A DNA stretch of 64,000 nt from Biomphalaria glabrata (GCF_947242115.1 NC_074726.1:842001-906000), one strand, 5' to 3'. Shown: positions 13,201 to 24,212, numbered from the stretch's first letter. Notes: generated from the letters alone by a model not told the origin. Made by a program: numbers and translations.

Positions 13201-15133
13201 AATGAATTATGACTTCCTCTTGAACTTGAAGCTTAATAAACATTAGTACTGGTAGTGCAGAACTGCCTTGTGAACAAGGTTTAAGTACTTTGACCTTTTA
13301 GGAACAAATGAACATCAAATGTCACATTTGGGCAAACTTAAAATAAAATGTCCTCAAGTATTAAAATGATTATGACTTCGGATTTGGAATCTGCACATTC
13401 AATTTAGTATAGAACAAAACGCTTTTGCACTGTTGTATTTCGTTATTAATGAACTGCTGACTAAGGTTATTATGATCTATTGGGAATAAATCTCTTCAAA
13501 ATGGGAATCTGTTTGTAGTTTTTTGGTCAGAACAATTTCTAAAGCATAATACTAAATGAAGAAATAATGAAAAGTTGCACTTTGCCCACCCCTCTACATT
13601 ACACATTGCAGTATCCATCTTTTAGATGTTTAATTAAAACATATTTATAATAGACTCAACCAGTAGTTTCAATGAAACTTTTTAAAATGTCAATTGTATT
13701 TATTTTTAAAATGTATATTATCAGTCTATATATCTAGATCTGTATTAATTTTATGAAAAAAATTATTCTTTGTACATATTATTAGACTTTTTTAAATTGT
13801 ATATTTATCTACATCCTGCATATACATATATAGATGATATCAAGTTATACTACTTCTCACTGTAGCCTACAGACCTATATTGAGACTGTTCACTGCATAT
13901 ATTTATATTAGTATTATTCCCACTCAATGTATCTAAACTAAGTCATTGCTCTAAATTGATAATGTATCATTGCACTTATCTACTACATCTGTAATTATTG
14001 CATGACTGTACTTAACTATACTATAACTAAAAAAAAAAACAACAATTTATAATTATAGTTTACATAATGGAATCCTTTTGTTATGAAGTAATTCTGGTTT
14101 AGTTTTTCAACTTTGTAAAAACTAGGTTTTGATGTGTGGATAAATAAATACAACAAATTTGTAGTTTGTTATATTGTGTATTCCTAATTTGTGTTTTCTT
14201 CACAAATTTCATTAACAGGAAGTAATGACTCTTCCCTACGTCGAAGTCGAGTGGCCTCCTCCATGGTAAATCTAGCCAGCCCTTTGAACAACTCACATCA
14301 TTATATGAATTCAACCCTTAGCAGAAATGCAGACACTTATGGTCAGTTAATATTTTGATCACTATAAACATAATAATATTGATAAATTAACACATCTCAT
14401 CATTTTAACATATTTTTTTTTAGCACCGTACACTCTGGTTCTCTAGGTGAGATCTGTGAGAGGTTTCAGTACTGTTGAGTACTAAAACAAAAGCTTGTGT
14501 TAAATTATACCTCAAATACAAGCCCCAGCCTTTATTGGAAATGAATCTAAAGGCCATCTTAAGGCCATTAGCAGCAAAGCATATTTTGTCACTCAAACCA
14601 TCATATTGATAACACCTATGGATCGCTTTTTTCTTTCTCTCTGCTGGGTGTTTATAGCTTTGTTAACCCTGCAAATGTATTTATTTTTTTTTTTTATTGA
14701 AAAGCCTTCCAAAATCTTATGTAATAAAATTTGTATCTTTAAACTTCATTTTATTTCAAACTTAATGTCTACTTGCTTATTTCTCTATGAATTAGGTTCC
14801 ACTGGAAATTTAAATCGTTCTAAACGTCTGAGTACTTCATCTTCAAATATTACTGGACGAAAGACTCCAACACCAATTGGAGGCAAACCAAGGAGTCATA
14901 TCTTTACTACTAGGGCCACTACGCCAACTGTTGCCTTTGGTAGCTCTGTCAGATCAAGGCCTACGACTCCAACATTTTCTCCTCACTCTTCCACTCCTCA
15001 AAGGCCAGGAAGTGCTACTCCAACAAAAGGTTTAACAGGTCCAGCAGTTGGTCCCCCTCGACAACGCAAGCTGCCCACAACACCGAGGACTCCAACTACC
15101 CCAACTCAGCAAACATCTCAGCAATTTAGATAG
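2831..15133 (+). CDS. MACF1: Spectraplakin (MACF1/dystonin/Shot family), C-terminal 794 residues, 13 exons
   Basis: Cytoskeletal cross-linker joining actin to microtubules; this is its microtubule-binding end. Exons: 2831-2990, 3924-4085, 4599-4724, 5416-5748, 6004-6107, 6243-6375, 7824-7986, 9878-9987, 10881-11018, 11273-11390, 11903-12280, 14219-14341 and 14796-15133 (TAG stop). All junctions are GT-AG and the reading phase holds across every one. The first exon enters with one base of a split codon, so the gene starts left of the window. Counting from the first full codon: spectrin-type helices to about residue 335, EF-hand loops at 374-385 and 410-421, GAS2 domain about 440-515, then a Ser/Thr/Pro/Arg-rich tail to 794. 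Family identity is recognised from the order spectrin-EF-EF-GAS2 and from close matches such as FFRR-DKD and VMVRVGGGW. Splice choices are read by eye; alternative tail exons are likely in this family. Confidence 0.95.
6397..7359. mobile_element. Non-autonomous DNA transposon with TACGCA subterminal repeats
   Basis: 963-bp element in the spectraplakin intron. Ends are inverted: cagacctgcctacc at the left and ggtaggcaggtctg at the right, flanked by a 6-bp direct repeat ccatag at 6391-6396 and 7360-7365. Inside each end are several TACGCA motifs (about five at the left, three at the right) and none were seen in the middle. There is no coding capacity. The middle holds many TCTAGATC motifs and an AT microsatellite at about 7223-7258. 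A 6-bp duplication does not fit the 8 bp usual for hAT; the superfamily is left open. Confidence 0.85.
7824..9987 (+). CDS. MACF1: Spectraplakin exons 7-8: paired EF-hands
   Basis: Exon 7 (7824-7986) starts at [16 protein letters not shown] and carries the first EF-hand, loop [12 protein letters not shown], with acidic residues at positions 1, 3, 5 and 12 as needed for calcium. It ends in phase 1; the split Lys codon joins exon 8 (9878-9987) to give [12 protein letters not shown], as expected for the linker in MACF1. The second loop reads [12 protein letters not shown]: position 3 is Ala, position 5 Asn and position 12 Asn, so the usual calcium ligands at 3 and 12 are missing. Exon 8 ends in phase 0 before GTAAGT. 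Confidence 0.94.
8425..8662 (+). mobile_element. tRNA-derived SINE, family 3
   Basis: About 235 bp with a tRNA-like head (A-box-like region near 8430-8450, B box gaggttcgacaccc near 8481), a body with a conserved gattggaccaaaagcgctct block and a (TAA)n tail at 8646-8661. A near-identical inverted copy is at 34330-34583. The head resembles class II (Ser/Leu) tRNAs, which is only a suggestion. Confidence 0.85.
8765..9060 (+). mobile_element. tRNA-derived SINE, family 1 (decayed)
   Basis: Head gggtgagtgattaagcactt and ttggcttcagaacc match the tRNA-like head of the copy at 45607, with a decayed B box. The 3' body has the block ggccacatgacaccc and ends with the cctatagatcgcaaggtctg block common to the family. 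Confidence 0.8.
10881..11390 (+). CDS. MACF1: Spectraplakin exons 9-10: GAS2 (GAR) microtubule-binding domain
   Basis: Exon 9 (10881-11018) runs from a basic linker through [13 protein letters not shown] to EEGKYR; exon 10 (11273-11390) continues [19 protein letters not shown] and ends at NDPCR. This is the GAS2-related domain, which binds the microtubule lattice. The CxC pair, the later Cys in KTC and the Cys in NDPCR are all present; in the family some of these bind zinc. The [14 protein letters not shown] core is intact. Nothing looks broken. Confidence 0.95.
11903..15133 (+). CDS. MACF1: Spectraplakin exons 11-13: low-complexity C-terminal tail
   Basis: Exons 11903-12280, 14219-14341 and 14796-15133. 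The tail begins [19 protein letters not shown], the usual sequence just after GAS2, then becomes rich in Ser, Arg, Thr and Pro with many TP dipeptides ([20 protein letters not shown]). Such tails bind microtubules and the end-binding protein EB1 through an SxIP motif in vertebrate and fly proteins; no S/T-x-I/L-P motif is seen in these exons, the nearest being TPIG. Exon 11 ends at GGAG before GTACCA; if that donor is not used the frame runs to a TGA at 12301-12303, giving a possible shorter tail. The TAG stop is at 15131-15133. Confidence 0.85.
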
Positions 15134-17520
15134 CTGTTTAGTTGTACATAGGTGGCTAGCAGCCAACAATTCCATTGTTTTAGTTTGTAATAAGTTTTTC
15201 TTGAGATTCACATTCCACAATCATGGCAATAGTAGGACAGAGAATCAGACATGCATTGTGGTTGTCAAAATTAAGATTCTGGTTGTACTAATTGACAAAT
15301 TATTGTGGATAACCTAACCCAAGCTGACAAGAAATAGTGTCTCATTGTGGGAATAAGTTGTTGACTGTTAGCATTGCTTTGAAACATGGTGCTTACCAAA
15401 TGTTAAGGAATTCATTCATTACTATTATTGCCTTCACTGTAACCTTTTAGTTTGTATATCTCTATGGTAATGGAAATAAGAGTATATCATTTCAACTTTA
15501 CATATATAATTGCATTGTCTCATTTGTCTCTGGTGGGTGGGTCTCTAGACTTTGTATACAAAAATATCTAATTATGTTACATGGCTTTTTCAAAACAAAT
15601 TTTTTTTTTATTATTATTATTATTATTGGTTATTAATTATTTAGATATACACTTAAATGGGAATCAAAATTTTTATTGCTTTATTATTATTCCACATTTA
15701 AACTTTTATAATAAGTCTCATATAATCCAAGTTTTTATATTGTTATTTTTTTAAACCTAATTGAACCAATAGTAAATGTAAATTGGAGTTTAAAAAAGAA
15801 ATCTTTTTTTAAGCAGTTGGAAGTGAAAGTATTATGATAATGTTACATTAGTAGTGTTGTGTCTAAATATTTAAAAAAAAATATTTTTATGAATGGAAAA
15901 CAAATATTTTTTTTACTTTTATTTTAGAATAAACTTGTGATGCATTTCTACAGTTCATGAAAAGTTTTAATGTTACACATTTGTTTTATTGTCATATTTT
16001 TAATTGTATGAAACAAATATTGAATCATCTAGTAATTTTCTTAAGATTGAGGAGACTATACATTCCATATATGTCCTATCTAGACATGATATATGTCTTT
16101 ATATATCAGCATAACATTCCATTCACTTTTTGTTTGTTTCCTAAATGATCTGATGTGTCTGTTACTTATGTACAATGAAATTGATGACTATTATCACGTT
16201 CATTCCAAAAATAGTTGTATATTTTTATAAGCTTATGTAATGGTACTGGTTTATACACCCTGGTGGTCAAAGGGAGCAGATTCTAAGTCCATATTGCCAG
16301 CATTTCATTTTGCTACCTGTTGTATTTTTAGAAGCTTTAGTTGAAAACAAAAATAAATAATTTTCATACCCAGCTTAGCATATTGTAGTAGAGATATAAT
16401 CATTTCTCTTTATACATTTATAATTCAGTCCACCATACCTTTTTTTTATACCAAATATGCTATTAACAAAAAATATAACATTTTAACCCAAAGTCTCTAA
16501 AATATCCCTCAATATAATAATCATATTTATTATAAATTCTTGTGTCAAATCTTATTTTGTCCCATTAAAGACGTTTTCAATTATATCATATCCTTTTAAG
16601 CATTTCATATCCTCAGGTCCAATTTATGTCCTGTCTAGAAAGTTTTTTTTTTTTTTTTCATGAACATTATTTGAATATTCTTTCTTATTCACTTAACATA
16701 TCATTTGTAACTTTTTGTATATTCAGTCAAAGTACATTAGGTAATAATTGTCCCAAATTTTATTTCATTCCATTCATATTTTTGCTTTTTTTTTAAACTT
16801 CATCCAAAATATTTTGCTCTATAAATCTGTAAAAGCTGAAATTAAAGTCTAAGTGTGCCTTGCAAAATTTAAGTCAAATGAAGAACTGGACCCAACTTTT
16901 ATCTCATAAAATACTGACATTATGTTTCATATGGGTGAACTGAAGATCAGTAGGTCTTTTTTATCTGCATTTCATTTCCAGTGCTCTTATTGTTATGACT
17001 ACCCTATACCTTTTTTTTAATAATGGCCAGTAATACTTGTGTAGCTTTCAGACTTCTAGCAAATTGTTAGTTTACATTAAATGTCTAGTAATATTTCTTC
17101 ATGAGTAAATACTTTTTTTTTTCATCATTCATTGACTAGTAGTATCTAGAATCATATTTTGGCCTTTTTTCACGTAAAGATTACCTATAATTTAATGGTG
17201 ATCTTATTGTTGGTGCTCTTGATATCTTTTTGGCCAACTGTATTTTTGTAGAATTTATTTATTATCGAAAAATGAATTTGAAGTTTGTTTGAAATGTTCT
17301 GGTTTGGCTATCTTTTAAGAATTTAATGGTAACAGTGCGTCATTCTAAAAATGTATCATGCCTTGTATGATTAAAAGGTTGTCATATAGTATGTACCTTA
17401 AATTTAGTTAGTCATTAAGACTGTAGTGGTAATAGCACTTTATACTACATGTGAACAAATGTATTATGCCTGTATAAATATAAATTAAAAGGTTTTCAAA
17501 CTGGTTTCCAGGTTATCTCA
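15134..17520 (+). other. Spectraplakin 3' UTR and downstream sequence
   Basis: AT-rich, no ORF of note. AATAAA at 15928-15933 is the first good polyadenylation signal after the stop; more candidates lie near 16351 and 17476. A (TTA)n run is at about 15608-15626. The long low-complexity stretch to 17.5 kb may be a long 3' UTR, which cannot be settled from sequence alone. Confidence 0.5.
15928..15933 (+). terminator. Polyadenylation signal candidate for spectraplakin
   Basis: AATAAA about 795 bp after the TAG stop, in AT-rich sequence. First clear hexamer downstream of the coding region. Confidence 0.5.
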
Positions 17521-17607
17521 ATTATTTATGTTTTAGTTGTATTATTTTTTATTACAGTAAAACGTGTAAGATGAAACAAATATTATTAAATTATTAATAA
17601 AATAATA

Positions 17608-17722
17608 ATCCTAGTCCAAACCTTCCACTGGACGACGGGTATGGCAGTGAGCAGGGTATGAACCCGGGACCATCAAGACAATTGAACGACAGTCCAGTGT
17701 GCATACCACACAACCAGGAGTT
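17608..17722 (-). mobile_element. tRNA-derived SINE, family 2 (minus copy)
   Basis: Reverse complement has a tRNA-like head with the block cactggactgtcgtt, a B box cccgggttcataccctg, and a body ending aaggtttggactagg. Related copies: 28320 and 37390 on plus; 34117, 38785, 39915 and 55015 on minus. Confidence 0.85.
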
Positions 17723-18467
17723 GCTGTTAACTTAATAGCAAATTAATATCATATTATTGATAAAGAGATTTTTTGACATGACAACTTTGGTGTTTGTATT
17801 ATATTTCAGAAGAGCGATTTTAGATAATCTTTTAGTATTGTTTTGTAATGGGAAAATAAACAACGCTGTCCCAGCACAGTTACCAACAGAGCTATTGGCA
17901 TTTTCATTGGCATTTTCATTAGATGGAACTAGAAAGTAGATGTGAATCTAGCTTAACTTCTGATTTAGTGCTCTTATGATCTAGATCTAGAATCTAAATT
18001 ATGTACAATTTAGATTAGATTTACCTAAGAAATAAAGCCTAGATAATCTATCAATAGAAAGCAACATTAGATTTAAAAATAGTAGCTTTGCTTGAATATT
18101 TTATAACATTCATTACATTGCAATTATAGATAATCTATTAACAGACTGAAAGCAACATTAAATTAAACAATAGATTAGCTTTAATATTTTATAACATTGC
18201 AATATAGATCTAGACAAACATCTAGAAATCATAACCTATGACTACAGTTTAAGTGTAGATTTAGATCTAAAAAATGAAAACCCAAATAGACCTATTATCA
18301 ATAATACAATTTTTCAACATTTTGGAGGGAAAAAAATCAATAGTAAATTTGTGAAATAAGCGATTTCAAAAAATCAATGAATGTTTTTTTTATTTTAAAA
18401 ATAATGAAATAACCCATTATCAATAATATTTTTAGACGTCTTGGCATGAAAATTAAATTTAAAATAC

Positions 18468-18800
18468 GTCCCGATCAGAACGGGTCTCATACAAGGAAAT
18501 CTCCCAACTGGGAGTCAAACACAGTGAGGTTGTGACAGAGCGTCGCATGAGGTTTGTGGGACATCTACGACAAGATGAACTATGCATACCTAGAGTTGAG
18601 ATGACATGGAGGCCAATACAAGGAAAGCGCAAACAGGGACGTCCTCGTATAACTTGGCGCCACACCTTCATGGAGGACCTCAGAACAGTGGACACCAGAT
18701 GGGAGGAGGCTTCAGACATTGCCAATGACAGATCTTTATGGAGACAGCTTGCCGCCCAATGCACTGAACGGCGAGGGAGGACCTAAGTCTAAGTAAGTAA
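18468..18800 (+). mobile_element. RTE-like LINE 3' end
   Basis: Reads ERRMRFVGHLRQDELCIPRV then KRKQGRPRITWRHTFMEDL and WEEASDIANDRSLWR, the C-terminal tail after the reverse transcriptase domain in RTE-like LINEs, ending in a stop at 18784-18786 and a short (TAAG)n tail. Only the last 100 or so codons are present, so it is a 5'-truncated insert. A fragment of the same 3' region lies inverted at 63730-63830. Confidence 0.85.
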
Positions 18801-19568
18801 GTAAGATACATCAAATAAGCAATTTCCAATAATCAATTTCATCATGGTAGGACTTTTTTTTGGATCTTTTGACATTAACATGAACAACCTACCAAATGAT
18901 ACTTAATTTTTTTTTATGTTTTAGAAGGAAAATGATGGACAGACTACACAAAACAAATAATGTCTTTTTCCTTTACGGCAGTCACTAAAAATGTCTTTTT
19001 TTTTTTATACGAGAGAGTTGTCAAGGGTTCCTAGACATTGGTGCACAGAGTTTTTATAGCATTTCATTTAAAAAATTTATATGACTTTAAAGGGAAAAAA
19101 ACTTTTCCACTATGTCACACAGCCTAGTCAACGAGGGTTAACAGACATTTGCGAATGATTACTTATAGCCTTTGTGCCAATGTAATAACAATATGTTTAG
19201 AATCCTGGAATAATCTAATAAAAATTAAATTTTTGCAATGTTCGAGCATAAAAATTAGATGACCATAACCTTATGGAGAGATTTTTATACCATAATTTTA
19301 GCGATGATTGGTAAGAAAATTAAAGTAATATAGATAAATCTTGTTCATTTGGAACATTCTTTACCAATGAAAAGTCTTTTGTGATGTTTCAGCAAGAAAA
19401 TTAAATGTAAAATAAGTCTAAAGTGTGATTTTCAACAATCGTTTGTAGTAAATTACTTTCTCATTTTAAAATCCTGTACAACTTTTGTTGATTTTTTATT
19501 AAAATATCAATAATTAACTAGTGACGTATTGTCCAAGAATATTAAGTGTTTTATAAGTCAATTATATT

Positions 19569-19573
<5 letters not shown>

Positions 19574-19603
<30 letters not shown>

Positions 19604-20438
19604 CTTTATTATCCGTAAGGAAATTTGTCTTACAATTTGTGCATTACACCAAACAAAAAACATTATAACTATAAGAAACCAAAGTGTACATTCACACCAG
19701 ACGCACTCATAATTTACATGTGACAAAGTTTATACCAGATTGTTCTTATTTAATGATTTGATTGCCAGGGGAACAAAAGAGTGTTTGTGTCTGTTTGTCT
19801 TTGCTATCGGTGTCTTGTATCTCTTTTGTGATGGTAAAATCACAAAATCCTGACACAAAGGATGATTCTTTATTTCGAGGATCTTGTTAGCTTTTTTATA
19901 GATGTTTGTCTCAAACAACTGACCAAATGGGGTTTGTTTTTTGCCAATGATTTTGCCAGCAGCATTTAGGATTCTATAAAGTTTATTCCTATTTTTAATG
20001 CTCAGATTGCCATACCAGGCAGTGATATTGAAACTTAAAATATTGCAGATGTGAGCGTGATAAAACATAGCCAAGGCCTTTTCGCTAACATTAAACGAGG
20101 ACAGTTTTCTTAGTAGTCGTAATCTTTGCTGCCCTTTTTTGCTGATATAATCAGTATTTGCAGTAAAATTTAGTTTATTGTCTAGGATAGTACCAAGGTA
20201 TTTAAAGGTTTGCACAATTTCAATAGTCTCTCCAGCTACAGAAACAATATCATTTCCCTTCTTGTCCCTACGAAAATCGATTATCATTTCTTTGGTTTTT
20301 TTTACATTTAATAATAAAAAATTATTTTTACAGTATTCCTCAATGTGTTCTAGTTCTTTGAAATACTCATTTACGTCTGAGCTCTCTGAGAGCAGGGCAA
20401 GAAGAGCCGCATCATCAGCGAATTTTGTGAAGGAGCAA
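19574..20438 (-). mobile_element. 5'-truncated L2/Rex-like LINE with 15-bp target-site duplication
   Basis: On the minus strand a reverse transcriptase segment starts with FADDAALLAL (the catalytic YADD-type motif) near 20427 and continues through KEMIIDFRRDKKGN, VQTFKYLGTILDNKL, LRLLRKLSSFNVSEKAL and ITAWYGNLSIKNRNK to a stop at 19730. The element ends in (ATT)n at about 19574-19605. Identical 15-bp repeats caattatatttatat at 19559-19573 and 20439-20453 mark the target site. The reading frame is open throughout, so it is a fairly recent insert, truncated at the 5' side. The CR1/L2/Rex assignment is by sequence style. Confidence 0.92.
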
Positions 20439-20453
20439 CAATTATATTTATAT

Positions 20454-21930
20454 TATGCGATTTCAAACAATTATTTGATGTTATTTTTATTATAAAACAA
20501 TATCTGGAACAACTTTATAGGTAATGAAATATAAGTCAGTATAGAGATTTTCATTTAGCTTTTATATATACCGGTATGCTATTTATTTTTAAAAATCTGG
20601 AACAACTTAATATTGATCATGAGGTTTTGCACTGTTTATAGCAAGGAAATTAAATGTGATATGCCTTATTTTTGTGTCTTTGTGAGTATTTTATTAAGAG
20701 TAATGAAGACACATGTTTTTTTCTTTTGTAATTACACAAATGTTGTGGGCTTGGTTTAAAATACACTAAAAAAATGTTTGCCTCATTAATTTAAGATAAA
20801 AACGTAAATCTAATTTGACTATATGATGCCATTACCCACTGTCTCATCAAATTGGATTTGAATTGCTGGTACATAATCAGGCATCACATAGTAAAATTTG
20901 GAATGTTCTGTTCTCCATCCAACTAAACTATACACCCAAAAATAAAGTCATTTATATGAATAGACTGTTAAGTTTTTTTTCCAGTTCATTTTGGAAACTA
21001 GTCCCATGATCCAATGACATTTGGTTATAGAGTACTTTTTGTTGGTAAAGCTTAGGGATTATTTTGTACTTTGTTCTTAATATATAGTTTATTTATTTTG
21101 TTAGTTTGCTCAAAATTCCTCATTTTGTTTTTGAAAGTGGCTCCTCTCATTACCAAAAATGCGATCATTAGTTAAGTAACACAAAGCAGATTTTAAGCCA
21201 CAAACGTTACCCATTTCCTTGTCTTAACAATGTAATTGATGCTATATTGCTGCAGAAAACAATGAGCGTACACTTCCTAAATGCATGGAAATAGACAATT
21301 AATCTAAAATGAATTTTAAAAAAATTGGTAAATGGTGGTTGGTAGTACTAGGTGTTGATTTTCGCATTTTATAAAAAAATGTGATAAATTTTAGTTGTGA
21401 TCCTGTGCCTATGAATAATGCCTGACGTAAAGTGTTTAGAGGGTTGATCTGTTTTTGTCACTGAATTGTACATTTGTATTGAGGAGATAAAACAGAACCA
21501 ATAAGTAACTAAGTATTAAAAGTGACAGGCTTACTTTCCTGCACTATACAGTTGGCCATTGATTGGGCAATTCTATGACAAGTAATGGTGGCTGTGTTAG
21601 CAGGTCTGACAGTTGCATACCAAGGGCTTTTCTGTTGGGTCTCAAATGTGTCCTGTGACCTTCCTGAGTTCTAAAGCTGTCTTTGTCAAAAGTACAGAGT
21701 ATTTTCATATTAATGGTTTTAATGATACAATGTATTATCTTTCTCTAACCCATAGATTGAAGTACTTTTTCTAAATCACAGCTAATGGTAAAGATTTGTA
21801 ATTTTACTTTGTGCAAGTAGTTTAACAGTACCAGTACTTTTGATTGTGCATGAGCAGTGGCAATGTGTTTAGAGCTACTGATACTGGCACATTTTTAACA
21901 AGGACAAGGTATTATCTTGTGTTGACCAAA
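20454..21930. other. Intergenic, nothing recognised
   Basis: AT-rich sequence between the LINE at 19574-20438 and the dUTPase 3' region. No exon or RNA gene could be supported; only traces of the diverged repeat described for 18290-20700 near the left end. Confidence 0.5.
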
Positions 21931-21947
21931 GAATGCCAGGGTGTAAG

Positions 21948-21953
21948 TTTATT
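21948..21953 (-). terminator. DUT: Polyadenylation signal candidate for dUTPase
   Basis: AATAAA on the minus strand, about 240 bp after the dUTPase stop. Confidence 0.5.
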
Positions 21954-22190
21954 CCCCATCAAGCCACTTTAAATTTTTTTTACTGGGGTAAAAACCAAAT
22001 TAGAAATATAACGTGTGTACAAATATTTAATCGTGAGTACAATATTAAACAATACCAGCTGATATTTCCAGATCTCTTTGTTCAAGAATTTCTAAGCAAA
22101 AAAAAAAAACAAAACTTTGAAGGTAAACATGCTAAAAACAAGCAAACATTTTTTTACAACAATATCATTAATACTTATCAGAAAAAGAAG

Positions 22191-23596
22191 TTAATTTGTT
22201 CCTGTAGAACCAAAACCACCAGTTCCTCTTTCAGTATTATCCAAAGAAGGTTTCTCACATAGCTGAGGAATGTAAATTCTTTCACATATCAGTTGAGCGA
22301 TTCTGTCCCCTTTGTTTACTTTAAAGTCAGTATCGGAAAAATTGAACAAAACAACTCCTACGTTGCCTCTGTAGTCTTGATCTATCACTCCGGCACCAAC
22401 ATCAATAAAGCTTTTCGCTGCCAACCCAGAGCGAGGCGCCACACGTCCATAGCACCCATCTGGAACAGCTATTTGGATATCAGTCTTCACAATCTCTTTA
22501 CCTTTGGCAGGAACAATATAGTCATATGCACTGAAATATAGATATGCATTTGATGATTTTAGGAAGTTTTTTTTAAATTACAATATAATTTATTTGAAAT
22601 TAAGAAAGAACAAAAATGTGTTTAAAATTTAGAGCATAACTAGACATTGTACAAGTGCAGTTCATGTTTTGTAAATAGCCACCAATCAATTTACTTGTAA
22701 TAGTTGTAAGTCAAAGTTGAGAACTGACTTATATCCAGGAATTGCCTTCGATTCTCACAGTTTAAGGATAAGTGCAGATCTATCTATCATTTTATGTCTA
22801 TGTATACTACACAAACCCAGTCAGTAACAGTTGTGATCTTCTAAACATTTAATTCTGTAAATAAATGACTTTAACTTTAAGGTTTTGACCTACAGTCCTA
22901 CAGACCTAGTCTAGATCTAGATCTAATTCGACCTAAACACAGATGTCATGACTGTGAATAGGGTGACAGCCTATAGAGTCTAGATCTACAAATCTACAGT
23001 TGACTGGTCACTGGAAATAGCTTAACAAAATAAACTTAATACACTAGATCTAATAAATTCTAATAGTAATAGGGTTACAGTTGCCTGGGAATACTTAGGC
23101 TTTGGTTTGGAATACAGCTGGTCGGGAATAGGGGCCGACAAGCATAACACCCCTAACTAGTCTAGAAATAATCTAGAATCTAGTCTAGATCTACAAGATG
23201 AGGTAGATCAAAAGATCTAGTAGATTTAGTCTACCCTAGTACTAGATCTAGATAGTTCTAGTACTAGATTTAACTAGATCTAGTCGTAGATAGTAGATAC
23301 CTGTAAAGATCAAATCCTGCAGCTAAGGGCGATCCCCTCGTCGGTGTAGTAGCGTTATCAGACAGTTTAGCAAACTCCATTATTACCGGTACTGCATCAT
23401 TATGTTTGTTTGCATCACATTCACATCTTTGTCGCTTATTTGAAAGAGATTCATCGTTCGGGTAACAACTAACTTCAGCGATATTTTCGGCTGGCATTAT
23501 TATTTTCCTAATAATAATCTTAGATCTGGAGAGTTGCTTCTTACTGAACGACCTAATCGAAAATGGATTAACGCGCCAAATGAGAGACTTTGACAT
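22191..23596 (-). CDS. DUT: dUTPase (deoxyuridine triphosphatase), two exons, 211 aa
   Basis: Hydrolyses dUTP to dUMP and pyrophosphate, keeping uracil out of DNA and supplying dUMP for dTMP synthesis. Exon 1 is 23301-23596, exon 2 22191-22530; the intron splits a Ser codon inside motif 1. All five motifs of the trimeric family are present: AGFDLYS at 93-99, PRSGLA at 131-136, [17 protein letters not shown] at 146-162 with the catalytic Asp in VIDQDY, RIAQLI at 175-180, and [10 protein letters not shown] at 200-209. The long ORF starts at Met1 (23594-23596) and has a basic, Ser-rich leader that could target mitochondria; Met34 (23495-23497) would give a 178-residue form with a KRQR stretch that could act as a nuclear signal. 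Human DUT makes both forms by alternative first exons. Intact. Confidence 0.96.
22905..23300. repeat. Cluster of TCTAGATCTAGA-type motifs
   Basis: The dUTPase intron is dense in tctagatctaga-like words, for example at 22910-22923, 23160-23193 and 23245-23283. The same words cluster at 6805-7210 and near 43917. Their role is unknown; they may be a genome-wide simple repeat of this species. Confidence 0.7.
23572..23580 (-). promoter_or_regulatory. DUT: E2F-type site at the dUTPase 5' end
   Basis: Minus strand reads TTTGGCGCG, a match to the E2F consensus TTTSGCGC. It overlaps codons 6-8 of the long dUTPase ORF, 75 bp upstream of Met34. S-phase genes such as dUTPase are known E2F targets in animals; use here is inferred. 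Confidence 0.5.
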
Positions 23597-23819
23597 TATT
23601 GTGTGCTATTTAGCCTTTTTTAAGGCTAATTTTGTCTTTCTTCACAAGTCAAAAAAGGTAAAACGTTTCATCGAAGGCCACGGGTTTTTCAGGTCAATAA
23701 TTTGGCAGATGTCTATTCGCACGTAAGATGACTTTTTCACTGCGCGCGCGTACTACTATCTTTTGCTCTCAGTAAATAATTTAGATCTAGACTTTTTTTT
23801 CTGCAAATTATTATTTTTA

Positions 23820-23940
23820 AAATATTAAGATAAGATAAGATACTTTTTATTGATCCAATCAAATGGAAATTCAGTTTGACTACAATTGACAACCTCAGCG
23901 TAATTATTATACTGTACAATAACAATCTTGTAACACTCTG
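23820..23940 (-). mobile_element. LINE 3' end, family C (minus)
   Basis: Inverted version of the 3' block at 1885-2078: tttattgatccaatcaaatg followed by gaaattcagtttgactac. Preceded by a short taaga repeat near 23826. Confidence 0.6.
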
Positions 23941-23944
23941 ACCG

Positions 23945-24181
23945 AATGTCTAAATTGTAAATGTCACTATTAGGGGAATTTTATTAATATTATATTAATA
24001 ATGCGTCTTTTTTTTTTTTAAACCGACAGACACATCCAGTTGTACCATAAAAAAATGTACGTCAATGCCCAATGCCGTTCAACATTTGCTTTTAACACTA
24101 GCACTACACACCGCCGCGGCTACGCCCGCTGATTTGTTCCTATGCTTTATATTGTTGATTATGACCGGAACACCCCCTTCA

Positions 24182-24212
<31 letters not shown>

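Larger units (their letters stand above)
18290..20700. repeat. Diverged direct-repeat zone broken up by two LINE inserts
   Basis: Recurring motifs such as aagaaaattaaatgtaaaat and aaataagcgatttcaa appear near 18355, 18450, 18815, 19393, 20450 and 20645. They are spread, degenerate and split by the LINE fragments at 18468-18800 and 19574-20438. This looks like an old tandem array; the unit length cannot be fixed by eye. Confidence 0.45.

Noticed and set aside
12480-13600. Possible extra spectraplakin exon in the 12281-14218 intron
   Set aside because: No ORF with acceptor and donor in the right phase and no family resemblance.
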